Shown in pieces: positions 25,425 to 36,400 of a stretch of 64,000 nt of DNA. Source of the stretch: Petrosia ficiformis (Eukaryota; Porifera; Demospongiae; Haplosclerida; Petrosiidae); assembly GCA_947044365.1 (NCBI GenBank), contig OX345636.1, positions 35,655,212-35,719,211 on the forward strand, given 5' to 3'. The position numbers were made by a program, and so were the translations under genes. Positions within the stretch are counted from its first letter, which is position 1; each line of letters starts with the position of its first letter. The notes below the pieces were generated by a model. It made no database searches. It was not told the DNA's origin and saw nothing but the letters and a program-made list of their open reading frames with translations.

Positions 25425-25515
25425 CAAAGTGGGCACAAGAAAATATATATATATATATATAGTTCGAACCCGTGGGAAAGCAATCATAGGGATGGCCCTA
25501 CGGGCCATAAAAATA
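25425..25515 (+). repeat. Dispersed repeat R2, partial
   Basis: Contains CAAAGTGGGCACAAGA, a TATA tract, AGTTCGAACCCGTGGGAAAG and ATAGGGATGGCCCTACGGGC. The 5' part is missing. Confidence 0.8.
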
Positions 25516-25565
25516 ATAATAAAATATAGTTTGTCAGACTTACAAACTCATCAGTTTTGTACTCA

Positions 25566-25913
25566 CCCCCGGCCCCAGACGCGCAAACAATTAATTAACT
25601 AAGCCAGAGTCACGCTCCCAGACGTAGAATCGACAATAACCTTACGGTACTCGTTCCAGCATTTAACCCCTCCTCCTTTTGATAAATTGATCGCAGATAC
25701 ACGATTAGCGGAGCGCTTGGCTATTGCATCACTGGGTATATAAAAGACTACACCACTGGCACATTGGCACTCTAGCTATATAGTTTGAATAAATCATGGA
25801 AACTGTAGAGCACATATGGTCAGTAAATCTCATTGGTTGGGCACAACTGCAATCACTGAAGACAAGGCTAATAGGTCCCGGGAACGACACAACTTCTATA
25901 CTTGTACATATAA

Positions 25914-25950
<37 letters not shown>

Positions 25951-25985
25951 CGTGACACAGTCATTTAAAAACCATGTGGAAAGCT
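25566..25985 (+). repeat. Dispersed repeat R1, copy b
   Basis: Partner of 1-256. After the TA/TG microsatellite (25916-25952) it continues with ACCATGTGGAAAGC...AAGCCATAAAAATAA, a decayed version of the R2 3' end. This links R1 and R2 as one family with variable 5' parts. Confidence 0.75.
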
Positions 25986-26117
25986 AACCTACAAGCCATA
26001 AAAATAAGACTGAAAAAGAGACATAATGCCATAGAATTCAGTGCTGTTGTATTGTATTGCATTAGGTGGCATTACCTGATTCGATTTAAATAAAAAAGAA
26101 TTAATTAACATGATGAA

Positions 26118-26526
26118 TTGTTAGTCTGGCAAAAACAGCGGCTCCGAAAAGGAGGGTCTGGGGAAGGCTGTAATACAGCAAGTAGTTTCGGACATCAATA
26201 ATTGATTCCCCAATCAGATCACGTTACTCTAATAATGTAAAATTACATGATAGACGTTTTCAAATGCTCAGCAAGGAGCTGTGGACGCTTTCCTCTGAGA
26301 GAGAGAGAGAAAGAGAGAGAGAGATTGTGGACATGCTTTTGAAGGGGAATGCTGTGTTTGTGTTTTCCATATGCCAAGCAACAACTATAAAAGCCACACT
26401 GCATGACGCTTGTTTTTGTATCCTGTCACATGCATATAGTGGACACCTTGGTTAAAATCGCATGGTTACCCTAAAAACTACTCACTGTATTACAGTCCCC
26501 CAGACTCTTCTTCTCAGACTAACAAA
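26118..26526. mobile_element. Putative MITE, ~410 bp, ~60-bp terminal inverted repeats
   Basis: The left end TTGTTAGTCTG...GGGTCTGGGG..CTGTAATACAG is mirrored at 26480-26526. The interior has an AG-rich run (26299-26325) and no supported protein. Confidence 0.75.
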
Positions 26527-26970
26527 CTGTGACCTGTTACAATTGTTATAAATTACACATTATATTACGCTAAATAACACTATTAAATATGCTTTTTTCT
26601 GTTTAGTCCTATGTTGATTAGAAGTAATAATAATATTAAACATCATAGGACTGAAGAGAAAACAGTTTAATGTCTATTGTTCAACAAATGCTTCGCCACA
26701 ATCATGAAGCTCAGGACAAAAGTCATTAATACATAGAATATCTACTTCAATCCAAGTATATCAATTTGCAATTTGAGAAGAACCTAGTGCACAAAACATT
26801 TCCACAAAAACTACTAATTAGAAGAAATTATTTTTGCAGTAATATTATTTATTATATTGGTGCTGTCAGATTTGATAGTTAGTAGCTAGCAATAAACAGG
26901 AAACTACACAGTCAGATTGTGTATTCTGGACACATTGGAACCTGGTTGAAGTGTTTTCCTAATACAAAGC

Positions 26971-27460
26971 AGTGATGGGCGATACTAATTGAAATTAGTC
27001 TCGCGTAGCCAGACCCAACCCAGCAGAAGGTTTACGCGAGACTAAATCGAAATGTGACGAAGTAATCGATATTTTGTCAATACTTAACGGTATCGATTAC
27101 TAATCGATTACAACTAAAGGTATTGGGTTTATTTAAAAAATGATTACTTGCGCATGCACAGTTTGCATTCACATGTGCACGTGCACACACATATGTGCAT
27201 TTGATAGAGATCAATATACTATATACAGTCTACAGGAGCAGCGAGCGTTTCATCAAGTATTGTATTACAGAGAAGAAGTGAAGTCAAAATGCTTTTATTT
27301 CTAAACAAAGCCACATGATGTATTATTCAAAAAAAACTCAGAAACTGATCAAACTGATTCATTAAGTGCATTATTAATTACTCAAAAGTAGTAATCATAT
27401 TAGTAATCGATACTATCGATACTTGCATGAGCAGTAATCAGTATCGTATCTGCCACTAAA
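26971..27460. mobile_element. hAT-type non-autonomous element with nested hairpin
   Basis: The left end CAGTGATGGGCGATACT is typical of hAT termini. The right end (AGTATCGTATCTGCCACTA) is an approximate inverse. A 50-bp hairpin with GTCTCGCGTAGCC/GTTTACGCGAGAC arms (26997-27050) interrupts the left part. I could not define an 8-bp target duplication. Confidence 0.55.
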
Positions 27461-27504
27461 ACATACACCTTTGTATTACAAAGGTGTATGTTTTAGTGGC
27501 AGAT
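27449..27504. repeat. Perfect 24-27-bp-arm palindrome
   Basis: CTGCCACTAAAACATACACC pairs exactly with its complement across a 2-4-base centre at the right edge of the hAT-like element. Confidence 0.9.
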
Positions 27505-28539
27505 CTAGGGGCGGAGCCAGCGCACGCCCCACTCCCTAAATTGCACCACCCATAGGGTAATGAGCTAAAAAACTACTTGTAGTTCTAGCAAGAAAGGTAT
27601 TCATAGTATCAAGTAGTATTTTGAATACATATATAGTATATGCAGTTTATATTTCAAGAGCTGGTATAACAATAACTCCCAGATTGCACTATATTGTCAT
27701 TTTTAGGGATCCAAAAACAAACTTTTCAAGGGAGGGCATGCCCCCAGACCCCCCTACAACCATGGAAATTATACTGCCCCCTTAATCTCGAATCCTGAAT
27801 CCACCCCTGGTTTTTACACTTCTGCAAAGCTCCCACTTCTTTAGAGTACTATACATGAATTATGAAACCTTGCATGGAAAAAGGTGTACTACTGTCTGAA
27901 TGCTAAGGTGATATAATTATACAGTGTAATTTAATAATTTAATTTAATTTAATTTTGTATTTTATTCTCAGGCTCACTGTCATCTTTTAGAAAGGGCTTT
28001 CAGTATGTAGATATAGATGCTGCTTTGCTTGATATACAATTCAGACATCCACTGATAGTTGGGATAGATGAGGATCTCACCAGATCCTAAGCTAATAGTT
28101 GTTAAAGATAATGCGTTTTCAATGCCATCATTTTTCTGAAATGCTGTCTTGCGATCTTCTAAACATTCAATGTCAAGTATCTAACAAACTGCAAACCCTT
28201 GTGTCTATTGTTACAGTTCATGTTTGGACTTGAGCCTTCGGCTGAATGCCACTGTGCATTCAAGGAATTGTGGACAGCCGCATGAAGATGTAATGTTATC
28301 TATAGACTTTGCATTTATTTATCTATTGTTGTTACAGTGTTCTTTTTTTGGTTTCATGCTTGAAACTTTACATTTATTTTTATTCATCTGTTGTTTATTA
28401 TTTTTGTCACTTCAATTTATTTTTGGTTTCATTTTTTTTTAAAGTTCTGAAGTTGACACTTCAAACTGGTGTTACTCATGTAGTTGAAATTGGTGTTATG
28501 CACAGTTGTATGACACCATAAAACAGTGTTATGATAATA
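27505..28539. other. Repeat-like, no gene recognised
   Basis: About 27725-27800 has a GC-rich block (GGGCATGCCCCCAGACCCCC) that looks like repeat material. The remainder is AT-rich; open frames at 28224-28521 have no support. Confidence 0.45.
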
Positions 28540-29650
28540 CCACTTTTTTAAAACAGTGTGCCTTCAGACTCTCTATGTCCCTGAAAATTATACTACAGAC
28601 AAATCTGCAATGACCCTAACTGATATTCTTGATGCATGGGCTATAGATACAGATAAACTAGTTTGGCAGATAATGGCAGAAATCATGTCTGTGCTACTAC
28701 TCAGTGCTTTGGGTATGTGGAACTGCCTTGAGTTAGCAGAGCCATTTCGATCTGTTACAAAGCAGTGGGAGCATTCTCCCACAGTTGGAATAGAAAAGGA
28801 GATTTTCAGAAGCACAATCAATTGCCTAAGCACTCACTAGTACATCACTGTTCTACTCACTGAGGGTCCATACAAAAAAAAATGATTGGCTGCTTTCTGG
28901 AGCAAGACAATTCTCCCGGCAGGTCTTGAATAATGACAGCTCATCTTGTCCCAACTTGGCAGAGGTATTAGAGCCTTTTCATGCAGCCCTGGGTCCTCTG
29001 GCTGACTTCACTGACATGTTGTCTAGTAAGGAACTGGTTACCCTATCCACAATCAAGGCTGTGCTACACAAAAAATTGCTTGCAGAATCCTCTGAGGACA
29101 CACAACTGAGAGCAAACATCAAAAGCCATGTACTTCAGTACATGGAAGGCAAGTATTCAGACTATGAGAGTAATGATTTGACCAGCTTCATTTCTGGATC
29201 TTTGCTTTGCAACTACATACATACATAAACAACACTGATGTGCAATTGATCTGGGACAAACATATTACTAGAAGTGAGTGAGATTGAGAAGCAGAGAAAG
29301 GGCAGACAAACTAAAAATGAGAACACACCAGGCAGTCATGAGACAGAGGAAAGGGAGCCTTCAACACAAGAGGAAAGAGGTAGATATATCTCAGAGTACA
29401 ATTGGATCAGCTTCACCATGCAGATAGGTCATGAAAGAGCTAGCTATTTAACTGCTGGTAAGTGTATGCCCCAACCTATCCAACAATTGCCACATTAGCC
29501 AGAAAGTAATTGTGTGTCTCTGCTTCAAGTCCTTCTTCAGAGAGAGTTTTTAGCATATCAGGATTCATTATGTCCAAGAAACGCAGTTCTGTGAAACCAG
29601 AGGTCAACATTATACTGTTTTTGGCCAAGATAATTATAAATTTAACCTTT
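28540..29650 (+). mobile_element. hAT transposase relic
   Basis: Plus-strand fragments in three frames. The best is at about 29510-29640: SSPSSERVFSISG...MSKKRSSVKPE, the hAT C-terminal dimerisation motif. Upstream pieces (28556-28840, 28926-29228) fit the hAT core region by order (e.g. LEPFHAALGPL). hAT enzymes move DNA with 8-bp target duplications. Several stops and frame changes make it non-functional. A relation to the hAT-like element at 26971 is possible but unproven. Confidence 0.75.
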
Positions 29651-30384
29651 AGAGGACTGATGTCACCATTTGACCTCTATATGCAGTTGGGAGTGAGTTC
29701 CTGGCATTACGAAGCACTCCAAATGTTTGTAATTAGTGTCAGGAATAAGTTCTTGCTAAAAAATGTGATGGTTTTTTGGCCACCCTTTGCCCTAAATGGC
29801 GTGCATGGGGGAAATTTTAAAGATGGGTGACACACGCAATTTGGAAATTCAGTGATCCCGTCCATGCAATCTGGTGGGTAGCTGAGACAATTCCCATGCT
29901 GTAAACTCTGATATCATGAGTGTAGCTGGTCATTTTGTTTGCCACAGTTGCAGTCAAGAGGGAAAACACTGCATTTGAATTATCCTACGAAGCATTGAGG
30001 ACTTTTGAGTTCCAGTAACCAAGTTGCTAGAAGTAGTACTCCATGTCAGAAAAGGAGCCATAGAGAAAGTGAACAGTGGACAAAATATATGCAGCAGAGA
30101 CACCAGTGTTGGAAATAGGAAGAATTTTGAAAAACAAGCTCAGTGCTTTAAGGGTTAATTAATTAATTAACAACATAAATAATATTATAATATGTTGTTT
30201 CCATCATGCATACATATTACATACATTATTGGCTACAAACCTGTAAAATAAATTCATAATAATCTTTGTTATGTTTTTAAATGTTTAGTTTATTGTGAGT
30301 GAAGTTGGAGAACAAAATTAATGTTCGCAATATAGATATATATGTAACACCCCTTCAAGTGCATTATCGTGTATACACACGAAT
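29651..30384. other. No gene recognised
   Basis: Continuation past the hAT relic. A short open run to 29830 has no recognised family. The rest is AT-rich. Confidence 0.4.
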
Positions 30385-30432
30385 AGTATTCATAATTCCG
30401 AGGGCGTAACCCATGCAATTATGAATATTATT
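30385..30432. repeat. Foldback with CCGAGGG loop
   Basis: AATATTCATAATT-type arms surround a loop containing CCGAGGGCGTAACCC. Confidence 0.65.
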
Positions 30433-30599
30433 GGGTGCTTATCAAAAATGGGAGTGAAGGCTCGTTATAATTAAAGGAGCCATAGAGATCAAAGGTTGTA
30501 TATTGACGAAATTCATATTGCTTGGCAACGATTGACGTCATTGTAGCAGGACTGTAAAAATGGCAAAAAGAAGCAAGGAAAATATTGATCCTGATTTAG

Positions 30600-31733
30600 A
30601 TGATTTTAATTAAAGTGAAGAAAAAGAAGAAGCTAGCTCCAAACAATTGCTTCAAGGTGACGAGTAGTCAGGAAGAAATCAACATGATTACTAAAAGATA
30701 TGTTCTTATGAATACTCAGAGAAGTACAGCCTGGTCTTTGAAAGTGTTTCAGGAGTGGCCTAGATCTACGGATGATGATGGAGAATGTCCCTCAGATCTA
30801 TTTGAGGTTGCATTGGTGACCCTGACAACTTGAATTTTATTGTACCGCAATTTAGAAATGAGGTTTAACGTGCTGATGGTGATGCATATCCACCAAAGAC
30901 CATCCACCAGCTTCTTGCTGGTCTTCAATGTTCCATGTTGGACCATAATAATCGTCTGCCCAAGTTTCTAGATCGATCTAACCCGGTTATTCATCCAATT
31001 CATGGTGCATGTGATTCTGTATATCACAGTCTTCATTGTGCCAGAATTGGGAATAGTATTCGCCATACTGCTATCATTAGTGAAGAGGAAGAGGCCAAGT
31101 TATGGAAAAAAGGAATTTTAGGGGTTGATAATCCTAAATCTTTGCAACGAGCAGTGTTTATTTTATTGGTAAAAGTTTTGTATTCGTGGTGGGGAAGAGC
31201 AATGCCAATTAGGTCCTCATAATTTTGTTCATTCATATAATCCTGATTGCCTTACCTATATTTAACATGGTTCAAAAAAGTATAGTGCTAGAGCTAAGGA
31301 TCTTCATTATGAGAACAAGGAGGTGCCTGTCCTGCAATACCTGAAGAAAACCTTAAATATCTAGTTTTCTTAATTTTTACCTATCTAAGCTCCCTCCATT
31401 TGCATTTGAGAATAATATATTGTATTTAAGACCCAAATGCACAACACCCCAAGCTCCTAATGGTATGATAATGTTCCTGTGGGCAAAAATACCTTACAGT
31501 CTATGGTGAAGGTTATGTGTGTGGAAGCAGGAATTCATGGGAAAACCAATCATAGCTTGCATGCTTCTGGTGCCACTACATTATTTCAGAAAAATATGTC
31601 TGAGAGAGTGATTCAGAACATCACAGGCCATAGATCTTTAGAAGCCCTTCGTACTTATGAAAACTTTTCTTTAGAGCAGCACAGGAACGTTAGCAAGTTG
31701 TTGATGAGAGTCCATCAGTTGAAGCAGATGTAA
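30600..31733 (+). mobile_element. Crypton-like tyrosine recombinase relic, copy a
   Basis: Plus-strand pieces in broken frames. NTQRSTAWSLKVFQEW (30680-30760) is the N-terminal signature of the Crypton/DUF3504 family. YPPKTIHQLLAGLQ and EEEEAKLWKKGILGVDNP (30885-31140) form the middle. KTNHSLHASGATTLFQ and IQNITGHRSLEALRTYE (31530-31670) hold the recombinase Arg and His-x-x-Arg-like core (HSLHA, GHRS). These enzymes recombine DNA through a catalytic tyrosine. Note that HSLRA is usual; here the Arg is His. Stops and shifts show a relic. Copy b is at the window end. Confidence 0.78.
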
Positions 31734-31892
31734 GCTCTCCTGATAAATTGTCTACAGGATTTCTTGGAGGAATAAATAGATGTTCAATTGGAACAATGAC
31801 AGTTAGTTTTAGCGGTTCCTTTTGAATTATAAAGGAATCTGTTGATACTGAACCAGTTCATTATAAGTAATAGCTATTCTATTAAATTCCCG

Positions 31893-31945
31893 CTTCCTGT
31901 CTGATATCTATATCCCCTAGGGATTATAGATATCATACAGGAAGT
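31893..31945. repeat. Hairpin, ~24-bp arms
   Basis: GCTTCCTGTCTGATATCTAT is mirrored as ATAGATATCATACAGGAAG around CCCCTAGGG. Confidence 0.85.
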
Positions 31946-32259
31946 GGTTAATATCACCCTTGTATGCTATATTGCGCATGCACGGTGGCTTTGATCTCTA
32001 TGGCTTCAAAGGATATATATTGCAATATTTTATTTATATCGTATATCGATATAAAAATTGTACAATTGTTCAGCACTAATGTTTACCAGAAATATTTATC
32101 TATAATTATTACAGGGCAGTATATAACTTTACAATACAATTTTAATAATATCGTACAGATCAATTCTGTAGGCGTTCCAATTCAGCGGAATTTTGAGTTT
32201 TATGAACAGCAAAAATACCTTTATATATATATATATATAATGCATCGTAAACAGGCTTC

Positions 32260-33090
32260 ACGGGCTGTACATTTCAAAAAAGTCTTATTGGGGTTATCCC
32301 TAAATAAACGAAGCAGGCAAGTAGTGGACATATTTTCTCCAGAAGGTTCAAGCGTCAATGATTGCACTGACCAAGTGCTTTGCTCGAAGACCTACGTCTC
32401 AGTACAAGATGCTATGTTTAAGATTAGCAAACTGGGAGAGAGTGCTCTCATGGCCAAAATTGATATAAATGATGCCTATAGAATTACATTGTTCTGCCCA
32501 GAATATTTAGAGTGGTGGTTGGATTCTACATTGAATTTAGTGCAGAACACTGGAATCATTCCTGTCCATCTGGCAGATAGACACATACTGGGTATCTAAT
32601 GGCAGGGGGGTCACTTATATAGATGGAGCTTAATGGCTTCTTACTGGTTGGTCCCCTTGTCAGTGCCCAGCACTCACTGACAATCTGTGCACAGCTAGCG
32701 ATCCCAATTGCCCCAGAAAAAGTAGAAGGCCTTTCAACTACACAAAACTTTCCAGTAATTGAGCTGGACTCCGGATCCTGAGAAGCCTGTCTCCAACCTA
32801 GAAAGCTTACATGAATTCACTCCATGGTTCACGAATGGGGGGACACAAGTCAAGCAAACTAAGCGTAAGGAGCTTGAGTCCCTCCTTGGGTACCTCCAGG
32901 ATGCACCCAGAATGGTCTCTCTTTGGGCAACACATTCACACAAAGAATCATTGACCTCCTCCATCTTCCCTCAATGGGTTCCTTACATGGCCACGTTAGC
33001 CTGAATCAGGGCTTTCAGTCGGATATAGAATGGTGGGGCCAATTCCTCCCCTCTTCGAATGGTATTCCTTCCTCCCTCATTAGCCTTTAG
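32260..33090 (+). mobile_element. DIRS-like retroelement reverse transcriptase relic
   Basis: Plus-strand frames carry the DIRS-type RT pattern: VVDIFSPEGSSVND, CSKTYVSVQDAM, LGESALMAKIDINDAYR (32320-32480). Then, in other frames, LAIPIAPEKVEG near 32700 and an RNase-H-side SLNQGFQSDIEWWGQFL near 33000. DIRS elements pair an RT with a tyrosine recombinase. Here the recombinase relic just upstream looks Crypton-like and may be unrelated. The YxDD region is not recognisable. Frame changes make it inactive. Confidence 0.72.
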
Positions 33091-33185
33091 TAGCTACTAC
33101 TAAAGGCTAATGTTGATCCAAACATTCAAACACGCATTGGAAGCAACAGGTTTGATGATCTGGGGATAGTATTAGTAGCACTATT

Positions 33186-33186
<1 letters not shown>

Positions 33187-33243
<57 letters not shown>

Positions 33244-33275
33244 TATATATATATTTATATATATATATATATTAT
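33187..33275. repeat. (TA)n microsatellite
   Basis: A near-perfect TA run with a short TTATATATATATATTT interruption, 3' of the Death/ankyrin gene. Confidence 0.95.
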
Positions 33276-33420
33276 ACTCTAATTTAAGCTTCTAACTTGT
33301 GAAGTTTATATATGGTGGAAATATATTAAATAACAACAAACGTTTCATGTGTCTAATAATAGTAGTTTATATTTAAAAATAAACAATCTAATTATAATAT
33401 AATCATTGTAAATATTATTA

Positions 33421-36400
33421 TTATGAGTTTTTTCCTAACTTCTTTTCTTCTCTTTCCAATAATTTAACTACTTTATGATTATCCCATATACGTGCCAGGT
33501 CTATAGGTGAGTGTCCATACTGTGATATAATATATGTAATAATAAATAAATAAACAAGATATATAGTGAAAAAGGTACCCCTATGACTGCTTTGTGGTGT
33601 ACAGCATTCAGTCTCATGGCTAACGTTATCATGCCTGAAACACATCAGCCTATTATAGTTATTATTGTGATTATCTACACTCCTTACCTTTTAAAAGACC
33701 TTGTAGAACTTTACAAATATATTTCAGGTAGAATAGCTAGCTATTAGTTCCAGTTTTTACGTAAGCTACAGCTGCTACACAGCTTTCTTTGTGCTGGTCT
33801 GTAGAGCTTGAGTGCACGTTATTTTATGCACCACGCCTATTAGTTACCAAGCCCCCTGAATGGCGTAACTTCTTTAACTACGTATACTACGTATACAATG
33901 TATACTGGCGTAAGTGGCTACAAACATAGCTATATATTATAATATAATTATCATATATATTATATAAACATACATCGAACCCGTGGGGACTGGGAAAGCA
34001 ATCATAGGGATGGCACTAAGAGCCATAATAAACATAATATACAACAACAATAACAATAATTATTATCATTTATCTATATATATATATATATATTTAATAT
34101 AGTTTGTGGATGCTAATTATATCATATTTTTATTGAATTCAACAAATCACTATTATTAATACACATATCATGATTACTATGAACCTGAGATTATTAAAAT
34201 TAATTGAATATATCTGATATTTGATTCTACAAACAATAGTTATCTTAAGATACTAATACTATTATAATGAATTATCAAACATCAGTTATACAATGGAACC
34301 TATATTAGCATTAGGAGACACATCAATGATTATTGTAATATTTATTATAACCTAGCTATTACAGAAAAAAGAAATTATTAATCAAATATATGATCTCATT
34401 TTGAGACATCTGAATGATGTTGTATTATAATCATATCATAACAATCATTTGTAAGAGGTTATTAAGTAAACTTGAAACAATTATATTATTTACTTACTAG
34501 ATCCTTTACATGAATATCAACACCATGTGATAATAGCATATTCACAATATCAACATGACCTCTTTCAGATGACAAATGTAAAGGTGTTTGTTGATTCTGT
34601 AGTAATAATAATCATTAGATACTTGTAATATCTTGTCTTAATAATAGTTAATTAAGTAGGTATTAATGTTATGACATCATAACGTGGTAACTATGACATC
34701 ATAGGAAACCTTATAATATATGTGGCAATGTTTTATAGTTTTTATTTAGGTCTCTGTCTTCCTATCGTTTTGCCATTAGTTTATGGTACGTGTGTTTAGT
34801 TTGCCTACAATAAGTTTACAACATATAATTGGCAATGAGGTCAACCTTTCTGACTATGGCAACACATGGGAAGATAGCTACTTTCAACTCAATTGTAGAG
34901 TCATGGACGTCGTACTGTGAATGTCTTCATTTCGATGCCAACGACATCGTTGATCCGGGCAAGAAACGTTCAATTTTACTTACCGTCTGTGGTGCATCGA
35001 CATACCAATTGTTGAAGAGCTTAGTGCAACCACGTACGCCAATGGAGAAGACTTACGATGAGATAGTCGAAACGCTGAAAACCCACTTTTACCCTAAACC
35101 TATTATCCAGAGATTTAAGTTCAACACGAGAGACCGTCATGCTGGAGAATCACTGGCAAACTATGTTGCTGAGCTTAGAGCGCTCAGAGAATACTGTAAT
35201 TTTGGGACAACCATCGAGGACATGATCAGAGATAGACTAGTTTGTGGTATCAATGACCATGGAATCCAATGTTGTTGCCATCAAGAAAGTAACTTGACTT
35301 ACCAGAGTGCATACAACATAGCACAAGCTATGGAAACTGCTTCGAAAAATATTGAAGACCTATGCAAGACCGTTCCAGCCGTGCAACATGTACAGGTGCT
35401 GGAAGGTTCACCCTGTACATGTCACAGGTGCGAAGGAAGCCACCAGTTGAACGTCTGTTGTTTTCGTTTTGTAAATTATGAATATGTGGCAAAAAATGCC
35501 ATATTGCAAAGGTTTGTCATAGCAGCAAACCTTAATTGGACTCCAGGAAGCCCCTGAAGCATTCCCAATCACAAAGGAAAGGTCAAGGTCAAACACGCCC
35601 TAAATTGCACTCTGTTATGAAAGGCAGCCTGCCTTCAGACTCACAGGCCCTTGTTGTAGACACTGAACCAACCCCTGACTCTTACAACCTTTTCACTGTT
35701 ACTAATGAGCCAAACCTTTGATGGTAAATAAACAGGAAATCCCCATGGAGATTGACACTGGGGGTTCCCTATCAGAGGAAACACTTAATATTTTTTATGT
35801 ATACTGGTAAACCTCTCTCTGTTAATGGAATGTTAGATGTAGAGGTTACCTACGGACCTCAACAAGCAACCTTACCCTTGATAGTTGTACAGGGTAAAGG
35901 ACCCAGTCTTTTTAGAAGGAACTGGATGGAAGTGATCAGACTAAATTGGTCAAATATTAATCATGTGACAACTAACCTCTCCCTCGAGAGGATATTAAGC
36001 AAATACCCTGTGGTATTTAAGAATGAACTTAGTTTGCTTAAGGGAACTAAAGCAAAGAGGTTTGTGGATGTAGACGCTACACCCAGATTCTTCAAGCCAA
36101 GATCGGTCTCATACTACCTTAAGGAAAAAGTTGAACAAGAACTAGCATGCTTACAGGATGATGAAATGATTTCTCCTGTTTGTTTCTCAGATTGGGATGC
36201 TCCAATGGTTCCTGTTGTTAAAAACAATGGGACTATTCACATCTGTGGAGATTATAAAGTTACAGCAAATTTGGTGGCAAAACAAATCTCCTACTCATTG
36301 CCACGTGTCGAAGATCTATTTGCTAAAGTAGGATTTTCTCCAAATTTGATTTATGTCATGCCTACTTACAGATCAAACTTGAGGAGGAATCGAAGGAATT

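Noticed and set aside
25430..25500. GTTCGAACCC resembling a tRNA T-arm
   Set aside because: No cloverleaf or acceptor stem; it belongs to repeat R2.
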